Assembly (NCBI GenBank): GCA_963805455.1
Contig: CAWDUJ010000009.1
Location: 1 to 64,000, forward strand
Length of the DNA stretch: 64,000 nt
Reading direction: 5' to 3'
Source: VRUE01 sp963805455
GTDB taxonomy: Bacteria > Actinomycetota > Thermoleophilia > Solirubrobacterales > 70-9
Shown here: piece by piece, positions 17,188 through 25,277 of the stretch
Numbering within the stretch: position 1 is the stretch's first letter
How the letters are laid out: each line of letters opens with the position of its first letter
The notes under the pieces: model-generated
What the model was told of the DNA's origin: nothing
Seen by the model: the letters and a program-made list of their open reading frames with translations, nothing else
Database searches by the model: none
Program-made: the position numbers and the translations under genes

Positions 17188-17658
17188 GTGCTCGAGGCGG
17201 GCCAGCAGGCTCCCGACTTCACCCTGCCCGACCAGAACGGCGACGATGTGGCCCTCTCCGATCTGCGCGGGCAGACGGTGGTCCTCTATTTCTACCCCCG
17301 TGCCGACACGCCGGGCTGCACGACCCAAGCCTGCGGGATCCGCGACCGCCACAACGACTACGCCGACACCGACGCCCGGGTGATCGGCATCTCCCCCGAC
17401 GAGGTCGACGCGGTCAAGAAGTTCGCCGACAAATACGAACTCGACTTCACCCTCCTCGCCGACGCCGACCACGCGGTCGCCGATGCCTACGGGACATGGG
17501 GCGAGAAGTCGATGTACGGCAGGAAGTACATGGGCGTGGCGCGGGCGACCTTCCTGATCGACGCCGAGGGCACGATCGCGAAGGTCTTCCCGAAGGTCTC
17601 TCCGAAGACCCACGACGAGGTCGTGCTGGAGGCCCTCGCCGAGCTCCAGGCCGCCTGA
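17188..17658 (+). CDS. bcp: Thioredoxin-dependent peroxiredoxin (Bcp type)
   Basis: A 156-residue thiol peroxidase that reduces hydrogen peroxide and organic hydroperoxides, with electrons from thioredoxin. The active-site motif is YFYPRADTPGCTTQACGIRD. The peroxidatic Cys follows TPG, and a second Cys five residues later is the usual resolving Cys of atypical 2-Cys Bcp enzymes. The Arg and the WGEKSMYGRKYMG segment are typical. It starts at GTG 17188, four bases after the preceding gene, so it is probably in one operon with the two hypothetical genes. The end overlaps a hairpin shared with the convergent exchanger. Confidence 0.95.
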   Translation: MLEAGQQAPDFTLPDQNGDDVALSDLRGQTVVLYFYPRADTPGCTTQACGIRDRHNDYADTDARVIGISPDEVDAVKKFADKYELDFTLLADADHAVADAYGTWGEKSMYGRKYMGVARATFLIDAEGTIAKVFPKVSPKTHDEVVLEALAELQAA

Positions 17659-17673
17659 GCCCCGCTCAGGCGG
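17651..17673. terminator. Bidirectional hairpin between bcp and exchanger gene
   Basis: A perfect 10-bp stem (CCGCCTGAGC / GCTCAGGCGG) with a 3-base loop contains the TGA stop codons of both convergent genes. There is no long T tract on either side, so termination may be rho-dependent or intrinsic but weak. Confidence 0.6.
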
Positions 17674-18667
17674 TGGCGATGACGACGAGGATGTAGCTCG
17701 CGTAGAGCCCGAACCAGGCGAGGACCACCGCCAGGGAGAAGCGTCCGCGGCGATGCAGGGCCTCGTAGGCGAGGAATCCGCCGACCAGTCCAAGAGCGAT
17801 TGAGAGCATCGCGTTCCCGGTCAGGTCCCACTTGGTGAAGATCAGGCCGATCCCGAACGGGATCGTCGACTGGAAGACCATCGCGCCAGTGATGTTGCCG
17901 AGGGCCAGCGAGTCCTTGCCTTCCCTGACCCAGAAAAAGCTGTTGACCTTCTCCGGCAGCTCAGTCGCGAGCGGGGCCAGGACCAATGCCAGGACGACGG
18001 CGTCGACACCGAGGCTGTCGGCGATGTGGAGCAGCTCCTCGACGAAGAGGTGGGCGCCGCCGACCATCGCCCCGAGCCCGACGATGAGCTGAATCACGCA
18101 GAGAGCGAGGCCGGGATCGGAGCGGTGCTCCTCGCGGCGCTCGAAGATCAGCGGGTTGAGCGAACCGTGCGACTGGATCTCGCCGCCGCCGTGCAGGGTG
18201 CGCCGGATGTAGAAGACGTAGGCGAGGAAGACGAGGATCCCGAACGGGATCCGGACCGGGTCGGGCGCGCCCCAGGAGAGCGCTAGCGAGAGTGTGAAGA
18301 AGCCCAGGAAGAAGATCAGGTCGCGCTCGAGGGTCGGGGCGTGCGCGTCTAGCTTCAGCCCCTGGGTCCGTTTCTCACGATAGAGGTAGGCGAAGAGGCC
18401 GACCAGGCCCATCGCCAGGGTCGCCAGCAGGAAGGGCGCGCCGACGATCGCGCCGATCGCGACGTCTTCGCCGCCCTTGGCGCTGCCGACCAGGGCGACG
18501 ATCGCGATCAGGGTCTCCGGCATCGCGGTCCCGACCGCCGCCAGGACGCTGCCGACCGCGCCTTCGCCCAACTTCAGGCGGTGACCGATCCACTCCACCG
18601 CGTTGGTGAAGAGGAGCGCGCCGGCGAGGATGACCGCAAAGCTGAGCGCCAGGAGGACGACGCTCAT
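17666..18667 (-). CDS. Sodium/calcium exchanger (CaCA family) membrane protein
   Basis: An integral membrane cation exchanger of 333 residues with about ten hydrophobic segments in two inverted halves. The alpha-1 repeat is GSVLAAVGTAMPETLIAIVAL at about 39-59, and the alpha-2 repeat is LAPLATELPEKVNSFFW at about 230-246. Acidic residues in these repeats bind the cation. A hydrophilic loop lies between the halves. The exact ion (Ca2+, or another cation against Na+ or H+) cannot be read from the sequence. ATG at 18667. The preceding lipoprotein gene ends 7 bases upstream on the same strand, so the two are likely co-transcribed. Confidence 0.9.
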   Translation of the reverse strand: MSVVLLALSFAVILAGALLFTNAVEWIGHRLKLGEGAVGSVLAAVGTAMPETLIAIVALVGSAKGGEDVAIGAIVGAPFLLATLAMGLVGLFAYLYREKRTQGLKLDAHAPTLERDLIFFLGFFTLSLALSWGAPDPVRIPFGILVFLAYVFYIRRTLHGGGEIQSHGSLNPLIFERREEHRSDPGLALCVIQLIVGLGAMVGGAHLFVEELLHIADSLGVDAVVLALVLAPLATELPEKVNSFFWVREGKDSLALGNITGAMVFQSTIPFGIGLIFTKWDLTGNAMLSIALGLVGGFLAYEALHRRGRFSLAVVLAWFGLYASYILVVIATA

Positions 18668-18674
18668 GGGCCGG

Positions 18675-19802
18675 CTACAGCTCTTCGGAGCACTTCTGGA
18701 GGTCGGCCGCCGACTGCGCTCCCCTCACGCATTCGGCATACGACAGCGCCCGTTCGGCGCCGCCTTCCCCGCCCCCGTTGCTGCCGCTGGTCCCGCCACC
18801 GAGCCCCGGCAGGCCCTTCTTTTCGAACTGCTTCAGGATCGACCCCAGGCCTTCGCCGCGCTGCAGCGCCCCGGCGAGTTCGAGCGGATTGATGTCGAGC
18901 TTGAGGAAGAGCGCGCTGAGCGGCTTGGCTCCGGTCGGCGCGACGATTTCCTGTTCCTCGTTGACGCCGTTCAGCGTCAGGTCGAGGTCGATTTCGCTCT
19001 TTTCGCCGCCGGAGTTCTTCGGTTCGACGACGAGGTCCGCGACGATCCGGCGGACGATGTGGTCGTCGCCGACGTAGAACTCGACGTGCGCGGTCTTCAG
19101 CGAGTCGCTGAGTTCTTCTCCGGACTTCTTCAGGTCGCCGACCGATGGAACCTTGCCGGCGGCGCTGAGCTGGCCCTTGCAGGCCGGGTTTTCAGTGAGT
19201 TCGGTGAGCAGGTCGCTGGCGCCCTTCGGGTCGAGCTCACCGCTCAGCTTGGTCGTTTCGGTCCCTCCGACGTCGGCGCTGCCTTCGTTCTTGAGGCCTT
19301 CCCCGAGCTTGGTGAAGTCCAGCGCGCCGACCGCTTCGCGGCATCCCTTGATGCCGTTCGATTCGGCGCCGCTTTCCTTCTGGCTGCGATCGAGGAGAGA
19401 TTCGACGAAGCTGAAGCTGGTCGGGTCGACTTCGTACTCGACCCCTTCGTAGCGGACGAATGCGCTGCTGGGGAGCAGGACCAGGCCGCCGTCGAAGTCG
19501 ACGTCATCGCCCTTGTAGTTCCCCTTCGCTGTGACTTCGACGTCCATCTGGGGGAGCTGGCTGCCTTCCTGTTCTTCGAACGGGCCGGAGACGGAGACGT
19601 CGAGGTCGCTGGCTTCCTTGCCGGTCGACTTGACATGGAGCGAGAGGTCGAGGTCGGCGCTTTCGATCCCTTCCAGCGTCGCATTTTCGAGCACGGCCTC
19701 GGGGCTTTCATCGCTGCTGCCGCCGCCTCCGCACGCCACGAGGCCGACGCCGAGGGCGGCGATGGCGGTGAGTGCGAGGGCGATTCGAAGTCTGCTGCTC
19801 AA
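18675..19802 (-). CDS. Lipoprotein of LppX/LolA-like type
   Basis: An exported lipoprotein of 375 residues. The signal peptide (SSRLRIALALTAIAALGVGLVAC) ends in the lipobox GLVAC, followed by Gly/Ser. The mature part alternates charged strands (SADLDLSLHVKSTGKE, DVEVTAKGNYKG, DVDFDGGLVLL), as in beta-cup lipoproteins that carry lipids. A short C-terminal segment has two Cys (YAECVRGAQ...LQKCSEEL). The frame is open to an ATG at 19847. The TTG at 19802 is preferred because AGGAGG lies exactly six bases upstream and translation then starts right at the signal peptide. The ligand is unknown. Co-oriented with the downstream exchanger. Confidence 0.8.
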   Translation of the reverse strand: MSSRLRIALALTAIAALGVGLVACGGGGSSDESPEAVLENATLEGIESADLDLSLHVKSTGKEASDLDVSVSGPFEEQEGSQLPQMDVEVTAKGNYKGDDVDFDGGLVLLPSSAFVRYEGVEYEVDPTSFSFVESLLDRSQKESGAESNGIKGCREAVGALDFTKLGEGLKNEGSADVGGTETTKLSGELDPKGASDLLTELTENPACKGQLSAAGKVPSVGDLKKSGEELSDSLKTAHVEFYVGDDHIVRRIVADLVVEPKNSGGEKSEIDLDLTLNGVNEEQEIVAPTGAKPLSALFLKLDINPLELAGALQRGEGLGSILKQFEKKGLPGLGGGTSGSNGGGEGGAERALSYAECVRGAQSAADLQKCSEEL

Positions 19803-19869
19803 AAGGGTCCTCCTGGAGGTCGGGATCGAGTCGGAATCGTACGGCAACCCGATCCAACAACCCGGCGCG

Positions 19870-20109
19870 CTAGCGCGGGTTGTGGACCTCGGGAGGCGTG
19901 CTCTCGGTGAGGTTGATCACGATCGGGAAGAGCAGCGCGCCGAGGACGATCAGGGCGATCCCGGCCCCGACCAGCCAGCGGGTGGTCGACATGTAGCCGA
20001 GGATCCCGAGCGCGAACCCGGCCAGGACCATGAGTATGTAGGGGGTGCCGCTGTGCGGCAGCAGGGAGGCGAGGGGCAGGGCGAGCTCGAGCATGGCGGT
20101 GACTATCAT
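19870..20109 (-). CDS. Small membrane protein
   Basis: A 79-residue protein with two clear transmembrane segments (PYILMVLAGFALGILGYM and LVGAGIALIVLGALLFPIVI) and a short polar C-terminus. The ATG at 20109 has CGGAG seven bases upstream. The start lies only 12 bases from the divergent MoxR gene start, so both promoters must overlap the other gene's coding region or 5' end. No known family is recognised; the hydrophobic pattern is that of small actinobacterial integral proteins. Confidence 0.7.
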   Translation of the reverse strand: MIVTAMLELALPLASLLPHSGTPYILMVLAGFALGILGYMSTTRWLVGAGIALIVLGALLFPIVINLTESTPPEVHNPR

Positions 20110-20121
20110 CGCTTGACTCCG

Positions 20122-21018
20122 ATGGCCGACGTGCCGACACCCGCTTCCGTCGCCGAGATGAAGGAGGCCCTCGCGGCCGCCGACTACCTCGCCGATGAGC
20201 CCGCGGCGCTGGTCTCCTACCTCGCCCAGCAGCTCGGCAAGCCGGTCCTGGTCGAGGGCCCTGCCGGAGTCGGCAAGACCGAGCTGGCCAAGGCGCTCTC
20301 GCGGGCGAGCGGCCGCGAGCTGATCCGGCTCCAGTGCTACGAGGGCCTCGATGAGGCGAAGGCGCTCTACGAGTGGAACTACCGCAAACAATTGCTCGCC
20401 ATCCAAGCCCGATCCGCCTCTGAAGACAGCGAGGGCGGCCAGGGGTTTCTCGACGATATTTTTGCCGAGGACTTCCTGCTCGCGCGGCCGCTGATGCAGG
20501 CAATCGCCAGCCCCGACCCGGTCGTCCTCCTGATCGACGAGATCGACAAGACCGACCAGGAGTTCGAGGCAATGCTGCTCGAGCTTCTCTCCGACTTCCA
20601 GATCACGATCCCCGAGCTCGGCCAGATCTCGGCGACGACGATGCCGATCGTGATCCTCACCTCGAACAACTCGCGCGAGCTGACCGAGGCCCTGAAGCGC
20701 CGCTGCCTCTACCTCTGGCTCGACTATCCCGAGCTCGAGCGCGAGATGGAGATCGTCCGCCTCCACGCCCCGGATCTTCCCGAGACCCTCGCCCGCCGCC
20801 TCGTCGAGGTGGTGCGGATGGTGCGCGGGCTCGACCTCAAGAAGCCGCCCTCGATCGCCGAGTCGATCGACTGGGCGCGGACGCTGCTGCTGATGGGCGC
20901 CGACGACATCGACCAGGAGACGTTCAAGCAGTCGATGTCGATCATCGTCAAGCACCGCACCGACATCGACCTCGTCTCCGAGCGGGTCGGCATGAAACTG
21001 CCGGAGCGGACCGGCTAG
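20122..21018 (+). CDS. MoxR-family AAA+ ATPase
   Basis: A 298-residue AAA+ ATPase of the MoxR class, which acts as a chaperone or maturation factor together with a VWA-domain protein. Walker A is EGPAGVGKTELAKA at about residues 43-56, Walker B is VVLLIDEIDKTDQEFEA, sensor 1 is VILTSNNSRELTEALKRRCLY, and sensor 2 lies in the C-terminal helical lid. ATG at 20122; the longer upstream reading frame is antisense to the lipoprotein and is discarded. The probable VWA partner is at 23300, separated by an oppositely oriented ABC exporter pair. The stop overlaps the convergent ABC gene by four bases. Confidence 0.93.
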   Translation: MADVPTPASVAEMKEALAAADYLADEPAALVSYLAQQLGKPVLVEGPAGVGKTELAKALSRASGRELIRLQCYEGLDEAKALYEWNYRKQLLAIQARSASEDSEGGQGFLDDIFAEDFLLARPLMQAIASPDPVVLLIDEIDKTDQEFEAMLLELLSDFQITIPELGQISATTMPIVILTSNNSRELTEALKRRCLYLWLDYPELEREMEIVRLHAPDLPETLARRLVEVVRMVRGLDLKKPPSIAESIDWARTLLLMGADDIDQETFKQSMSIIVKHRTDIDLVSERVGMKLPERTG

Positions 21019-21716
21019 CCCCGGTCGGCGACCGTGTACTCGAAGAACTCCTCGATCGCCGCCGGGTCCGGGCCGCCGTCGTAGACGACATGGCCTTCGC
21101 GGATGCCGACGCACCGGCTCGCGGCGGCAATCACATCGGGGCGGTGGGTGGAGACCATCACCGCGGCGCCGCCGGCGCGGGACTCGGCGAGCAGTTCGAA
21201 GAAGACGTCGCGGCTCGGGGGGTCGAGGCCGTCGAGCGGCTCGTCCGCGAGCAGGACCGAGAAGGGGCGCACCAGCGCCAGCGCGATCGAGGCCTTCTGC
21301 CGCATGCCTCGGCTGAACTGGGAGGGCAGCGCGTCCTCCCACTCGGCGAGGCCGAGGCGTGAGAGCAACGACTCGATCTGCGCTTCGGCGCCCTCGGTCT
21401 GATGCAGGGCAGCGACGTATTCGAGGTGCTCGCCGAGGCTGACGTCCTCGTAGAAGACCGGGGTATCGGGGATGTAGGAGAGGTCGCGGCGAGCTGCGAT
21501 CGAGCCGGCGGCGGCGCCACCGATCTCGACCTTTCCGGTCGTCGGCTCGAGCAAGCCGGCGGCGAGCATCAGGAAGGTGGTCTTGCCGGCGCCGTTGGGC
21601 CCGACCAGGGCAACCAGCTCTCCGGCGCTGAGCTCGAGCTCCAGAGAGGAGAGCGCGAGGAACCCGTCGTAGCTTCGACCGAGGCCTCGAGCCCGAAGTG
21701 GAAGCGCAGCGCTCAT
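21015..21716 (-). CDS. ABC transporter ATP-binding protein (exporter type)
   Basis: A 233-residue ATPase subunit. Walker A is GPNGAGKTT at about 39-47, the signature is a variant, FSRGMRQK, in place of LSGGQ, Walker B is SVLLADEPLDGLDPPS, and the switch His is in STHRPD. The family is the CcmA/ABC-2 drug-exporter type. The ATG at 21716 overlaps the stop of the permease gene (ATGA), so the two are translated together. The longer frame upstream to 22409 is a shadow of the permease. Substrate unknown. Confidence 0.92.
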   Translation of the reverse strand: MSAALPLRARGLGRSYDGFLALSSLELELSAGELVALVGPNGAGKTTFLMLAAGLLEPTTGKVEIGGAAAGSIAARRDLSYIPDTPVFYEDVSLGEHLEYVAALHQTEGAEAQIESLLSRLGLAEWEDALPSQFSRGMRQKASIALALVRPFSVLLADEPLDGLDPPSRDVFFELLAESRAGGAAVMVSTHRPDVIAAASRCVGIREGHVVYDGGPDPAAIEEFFEYTVADRG

Positions 21717-23281
21717 CGGGCGACCCCGGTCGTGGGCACCGCGGCCCGAGCCGCCATCCGCTTGCCGAGCGCAAAGACCGCGATCGCCGCGACGACGAGC
21801 GCGACGGGCTCCAGCGCGATCGCGCCGGGGACGGCCCCGCCTCCGTGCAGCCAGGTCGCGCGAGCAGCGAGCAGGGGCCCGCCGACTGCCAGGACGGCGA
21901 CCAGAGGCGGGCCGGCGGCGATCGCGTAGACGGAGCCTGGCGGCAGACTCAGGTAGGCGAACGGGTCGTGGGTCGCGCTGAAGGCGGCGCAGGTGGCGAG
22001 AACGAGAGCGGTCGGCAGCGCGAGGACGGCGCCGAGCTCGAGCGCGATCGCGCTGCCCGAGAGCGCAGCGGCGACCGCCGCGGCGAGCACCAGGCCGGCG
22101 GTCAGCGCCGCCGTCGGCGCCGCCAGGTGACGGCGGAACAGCTCCTCCGGGTCGAGCGGCAGCAGCTCGAACCGGGTCGGGTGGTCGCTCTCCTGGGCGA
22201 GCGGCTCGATCAGGTCGAGCGCGGCGACGAACAGCAGCAACCCGGGGACGACAAAGAGGACGACGCTTGCCGACCAGGCCGCGACCGCGACGGCGCCGGC
22301 GGAGCCGGTCAGGACCAACACCCGGACGATCCGCACCGGCGGCCAACGCAACAGTCCCTGCCAGTCGCGACGCCAGACCGGGTGGGTGCCAGAGCGCAGT
22401 CGCAGCCACGGCCTGCTTCGAGGCTGCTCGGAGGCGAGTTGGCGGCGAAGCAGGACGACCGTCCGCAGGTCGCTGACCGAGGCCGAGAAGCGCAGCTCGG
22501 CCGCCAGCGAGGCGCGGCGTCGCGCCGCCTCGAGCAGAATGCCGCCGACCCCGAGCAGGCCGAGGCCGATCAGGAAAACGGCGAACGCGACGCCGGCAGC
22601 CGCCAGCACGACCGGGGTCCCGTGCTGCAGGGGCAACGTCGCCAGCTCACCGAGCATCGTCGCCGGTGAGGTGGTCGAGTCGAGCGCCAGGTCGGCGGCC
22701 GACCAGGCGACCAGGGCCGCTCCGCTGAGGGCGGCTACCGAGGGATTCAACCGCCGTCCAGAGCCGAGCAGGGCACCGCCGAGCACGCAGACGGGCACGA
22801 GGGCCCCGAACAGGGTCAGGCAGCCGATCCACTCCAGCCCCGAGCCCGGGAAGCGCCGGAACACGAAGTTGCCGACGATCGCGCCGATCGCGGCGCCGGC
22901 GATCGCTGCGATCCGCAGCTGGCTGAATGCCGCCGGCCGCAGGGCCGCGCCGCGGTTGAGCGGCGCCAGCAGCGTGTACTGGACCTCGGCCGGCTCGATC
23001 GCCAGCGGTCCGCCATGGGCGCCGCTGCGCAACCCGGCGAGGATCGCGAGGCCGACCACGATCCCGATGATCGGCGGCGCATGGACGCGGGTCTCCTCGA
23101 GCGCCGAGGCGCTGACGGGGGCCTCGCTGACGATCCCGGCGAGAAAGGCGAGGGCGATCCCGCCGAAGATCACGACCAGGTAGACGCGGTAGAGAATCTC
23201 CATCACGTCGAGGTCCTCTACGTAGCGGCGGCGCCGGGTGCGGCGGAATTCGGAGAGCGCCGCGTCTGCCCCTGTCGTCAT
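21713..23281 (-). CDS. ABC exporter membrane subunit
   Basis: A 522-residue integral membrane protein with about 12 hydrophobic segments in two similar halves. A cytoplasmic region (EAARRRASLAAELRFSASVSDLRTVVLLRRQLASE) separates them. It is coupled by ATGA to the ATPase at 21716 and is therefore its permease. ATG at 23281 (MTTGADAALSEFRRTRRRRY). It carries no substrate-specific signature; similar large permeases occur in actinobacterial exporters of unknown cargo. The start is 18 bases from the divergent VWA gene start. Confidence 0.85.
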   Translation of the reverse strand: MTTGADAALSEFRRTRRRRYVEDLDVMEILYRVYLVVIFGGIALAFLAGIVSEAPVSASALEETRVHAPPIIGIVVGLAILAGLRSGAHGGPLAIEPAEVQYTLLAPLNRGAALRPAAFSQLRIAAIAGAAIGAIVGNFVFRRFPGSGLEWIGCLTLFGALVPVCVLGGALLGSGRRLNPSVAALSGAALVAWSAADLALDSTTSPATMLGELATLPLQHGTPVVLAAAGVAFAVFLIGLGLLGVGGILLEAARRRASLAAELRFSASVSDLRTVVLLRRQLASEQPRSRPWLRLRSGTHPVWRRDWQGLLRWPPVRIVRVLVLTGSAGAVAVAAWSASVVLFVVPGLLLFVAALDLIEPLAQESDHPTRFELLPLDPEELFRRHLAAPTAALTAGLVLAAAVAAALSGSAIALELGAVLALPTALVLATCAAFSATHDPFAYLSLPPGSVYAIAAGPPLVAVLAVGGPLLAARATWLHGGGAVPGAIALEPVALVVAAIAVFALGKRMAARAAVPTTGVAR

Positions 23282-23299
23282 CCACCTATTATCGGCCGG

Positions 23300-24706
23300 G
23301 TGAGCGGTGCAACGCCCTACGGGCCTCGGGCCCAGACCGGGCCCCCGGGCCTGGCGCCGAAGCTGCTCGGCTTCTGCGAGGAGCTGCGATCGGAGGGGGT
23401 CGCGGTCGGGACCTCGGAGATCCTGGACGCGTTCGCGGCGCTCGAACAGGTGCCCTGGACCTCGCAGGACGACTTCCGCGAGGCGCTGGCGGCGACGATC
23501 GCGAAGTCGCAGGAGGATCGTCGCCTGTTCGAGCTGCTGTTCGAGCGCTGGTTCTTCCGGATGGCCGAGGCCGAGGCGGTCGAACGCGAGATCGGCGAGG
23601 GGGAGCACCGGCACGAGGGTGCCGAGCGCCTCGACTTCGAGGAGCTCCGCGACCAGATCCGCGAAGCGATCCTCGAGGGCGAGGAAGGCGAGATGCGGGA
23701 CCTGGCACGGCTCGCGATCGCCGCCTTCGGGCGCCAGGGCGAGGGCTCGGGCGTCGTCGGCGTCGACGTCCAGCGCATCCGTCGCACCCTCGGCCTCTCG
23801 ACCGGCCCGCAGCCCGCCGACGAGGACGGCGGCGAGGAGCTCCCGCCGATCGAACGCGACCAGCTCAACCGCTTCGAGCGCCACCTCCGCCGCGAGCTCG
23901 AACGCGACCTGATCGAGCGCACCTCGACCCTTCCTCCCTCGCGGCCGCTGGCGGAGCTCGACCGGGCCCTACCGACCAGCCCGACCCAGGACCTGGCAGC
24001 GGTCCACCGGGCGGTCTCGCAGATGAAGCGGCGGCTCGCCACCCTCGGCCACGAGCAACGCGGGCGGCGCAAGGGCCGCTCCGTCGACGTCCGCCGGACC
24101 ATGCGGGCCTCGCTCGAGACCGGCGGCGTCCCCCTGCGCCTCCGCTACCGGCCGAAACGGCCGCGCCGGCCCGAGATCTACGTCCTCTGCGACGTCTCGA
24201 CCTCGGTCACCTCGGCGAGCGTCTTCTTCCTATCGGTCCTCCATGCCCTCCACGACTCGTTCCGGAAACTGCGCAGCTTTGTCTTCATCGAGCGGATCTC
24301 GGAGGTGACCGAGATCTTCGAGCACGAGAAGGACTTCCGGGTCGTCGCCCAGCGGATCTCCAGCGAGGGGGGCGTCGCCGACGTCTCCGGCTACACCGAC
24401 TACGGCCGGGTCTGGCTCGAGTTCCTCGGCGAGATATCCGACGAGCTCGACCCGCGCTCGACCGTGATCGTCCTCGGCGACGCCCGCACCAACGGCCGCG
24501 AGCCCCATGCCGAGGTCTTTGCCCAGGTCTCGGAGCGGGCCGGGCGCCTGTTCTGGCTCAACCCCGAGCCGAAGCTCTACTGGAATTACGGCGACTCGGT
24601 GATGGCCGCCTACGAGCGCCACTGCGACGGGGCCTTCGAGTGCTGGACCACACGGCACCTGGAGAACTTCGTCAACGTCGTCGCCGGCGGGACGCCGCGC
24701 GAGTAG
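23300..24706 (+). CDS. VWA domain-containing (CoxE-like) protein
   Basis: A 468-residue cytoplasmic protein. The N-terminal half is charged and helical. The C-terminal von Willebrand A domain begins near residue 295 (IYVLCDVSTSVTSAS), a MIDAS-type D-x-S-x-S motif, and a later VIVLGDARTNG supplies the second acidic site. CoxE-like VWA proteins work with MoxR ATPases in metal-cofactor or complex assembly. The likely partner is the ATPase at 20122. Start GTG at 23300; no good Shine-Dalgarno is visible. The Arg-rich segment RRKGRSVDVRRTMRASLETGGVPL just before the VWA domain is conserved in such proteins. Confidence 0.9.
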   Translation: MSGATPYGPRAQTGPPGLAPKLLGFCEELRSEGVAVGTSEILDAFAALEQVPWTSQDDFREALAATIAKSQEDRRLFELLFERWFFRMAEAEAVEREIGEGEHRHEGAERLDFEELRDQIREAILEGEEGEMRDLARLAIAAFGRQGEGSGVVGVDVQRIRRTLGLSTGPQPADEDGGEELPPIERDQLNRFERHLRRELERDLIERTSTLPPSRPLAELDRALPTSPTQDLAAVHRAVSQMKRRLATLGHEQRGRRKGRSVDVRRTMRASLETGGVPLRLRYRPKRPRRPEIYVLCDVSTSVTSASVFFLSVLHALHDSFRKLRSFVFIERISEVTEIFEHEKDFRVVAQRISSEGGVADVSGYTDYGRVWLEFLGEISDELDPRSTVIVLGDARTNGREPHAEVFAQVSERAGRLFWLNPEPKLYWNYGDSVMAAYERHCDGAFECWTTRHLENFVNVVAGGTPRE

Positions 24707-24712
24707 CCCAGG

Positions 24713-25171
24713 CTAGCGGGCGGCCCAAGCGTCGGGCTGATTCGAGAGCTGCTCGACCACGTCCGGCATCTGGCCGGAGACGAGGTCGGCGAGGGTGACG
24801 TGCTCGAGGACTGCCCGGAGGTTGGCGCGGACCGCGATCCAGACCTCCTTCAGGTGCTCGGCGTTGCCGCGGTATTCGATCGACTCCGGCGGGTCGGACT
24901 GGACGTGGGCGATCGGGCCCTCGACCGCGCGGACGAGGTCGGCGATCGTGATGTCCTCGGCCGGGCGCGCCAGCCAGTAGCCGCCCTTGGCGCCGCGGCG
25001 GGCGCGGACCAGGCCGGCGTGCTTGAGCTCGAGCAGGATGTGCTCGAGGAACTGCAGCGGGATGTCCTGCGCCTCGGCGAGCCGCTCCCCCTTGACGGGG
25101 CCGTTCTCACCGGCGGCGGCAAGCTCCGCCGCCGCACGCACCGCGTAGTCGGCCTTGGCGGACACCCTCAT
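24713..25171 (-). CDS. Rrf2-family transcriptional regulator (CymR-like, no Fe-S cysteines)
   Basis: A 152-residue winged-helix regulator. MRVSAKADYAVRAA and the DNA-binding region IPLQFLEHILLELKHAGLVRARRGAKGGYWLARP are typical of Rrf2 proteins. DLVRAVEGPIAHV follows the helix, as in CymR-type members. It has no Cys at all, so it cannot bind the Fe-S cluster used by IscR, NsrR or RsrR. CymR controls sulfur metabolism in Bacillus; here a TauE-type transporter and a substrate importer are neighbours. ATG at 25171 overlaps the stop of the upstream leader ORF (ATGA), so translation is probably coupled. Confidence 0.9.
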   Translation of the reverse strand: MRVSAKADYAVRAAAELAAAGENGPVKGERLAEAQDIPLQFLEHILLELKHAGLVRARRGAKGGYWLARPAEDITIADLVRAVEGPIAHVQSDPPESIEYRGNAEHLKEVWIAVRANLRAVLEHVTLADLVSGQMPDVVEQLSNQPDAWAAR

Positions 25172-25242
25172 GAAATCGATTCCTCACGCTTCGCTCGCGG
25201 CGCAGGGCACCAGATATGGATACTTGCTCGCTCGGCGCTCAT
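25168..25242 (-). CDS. Conserved leader ORF, copy A (24 aa), coupled to Rrf2 gene
   Basis: The short frame begins ATG at 25242 and reads MSAERASIHIW, then CPAPRAKREESIS, ending TGA at 25170-25168. The stop overlaps the Rrf2 start as ATGA. The same peptide pattern is encoded by copy B at 39695-39772 (46 of the first 56 bases identical by eye), with truncated or decayed copies elsewhere. GTGAGGAA inside its 3' end can serve as the ribosome binding site of the Rrf2 gene. No membrane segment or known family. Confidence 0.65.
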   Translation of the reverse strand: MSAERASIHIWCPAPRAKREESIS

Positions 25243-25277
25243 ACGACTGAGTAAATCAGGCGCGGGCGTGAATCCGG

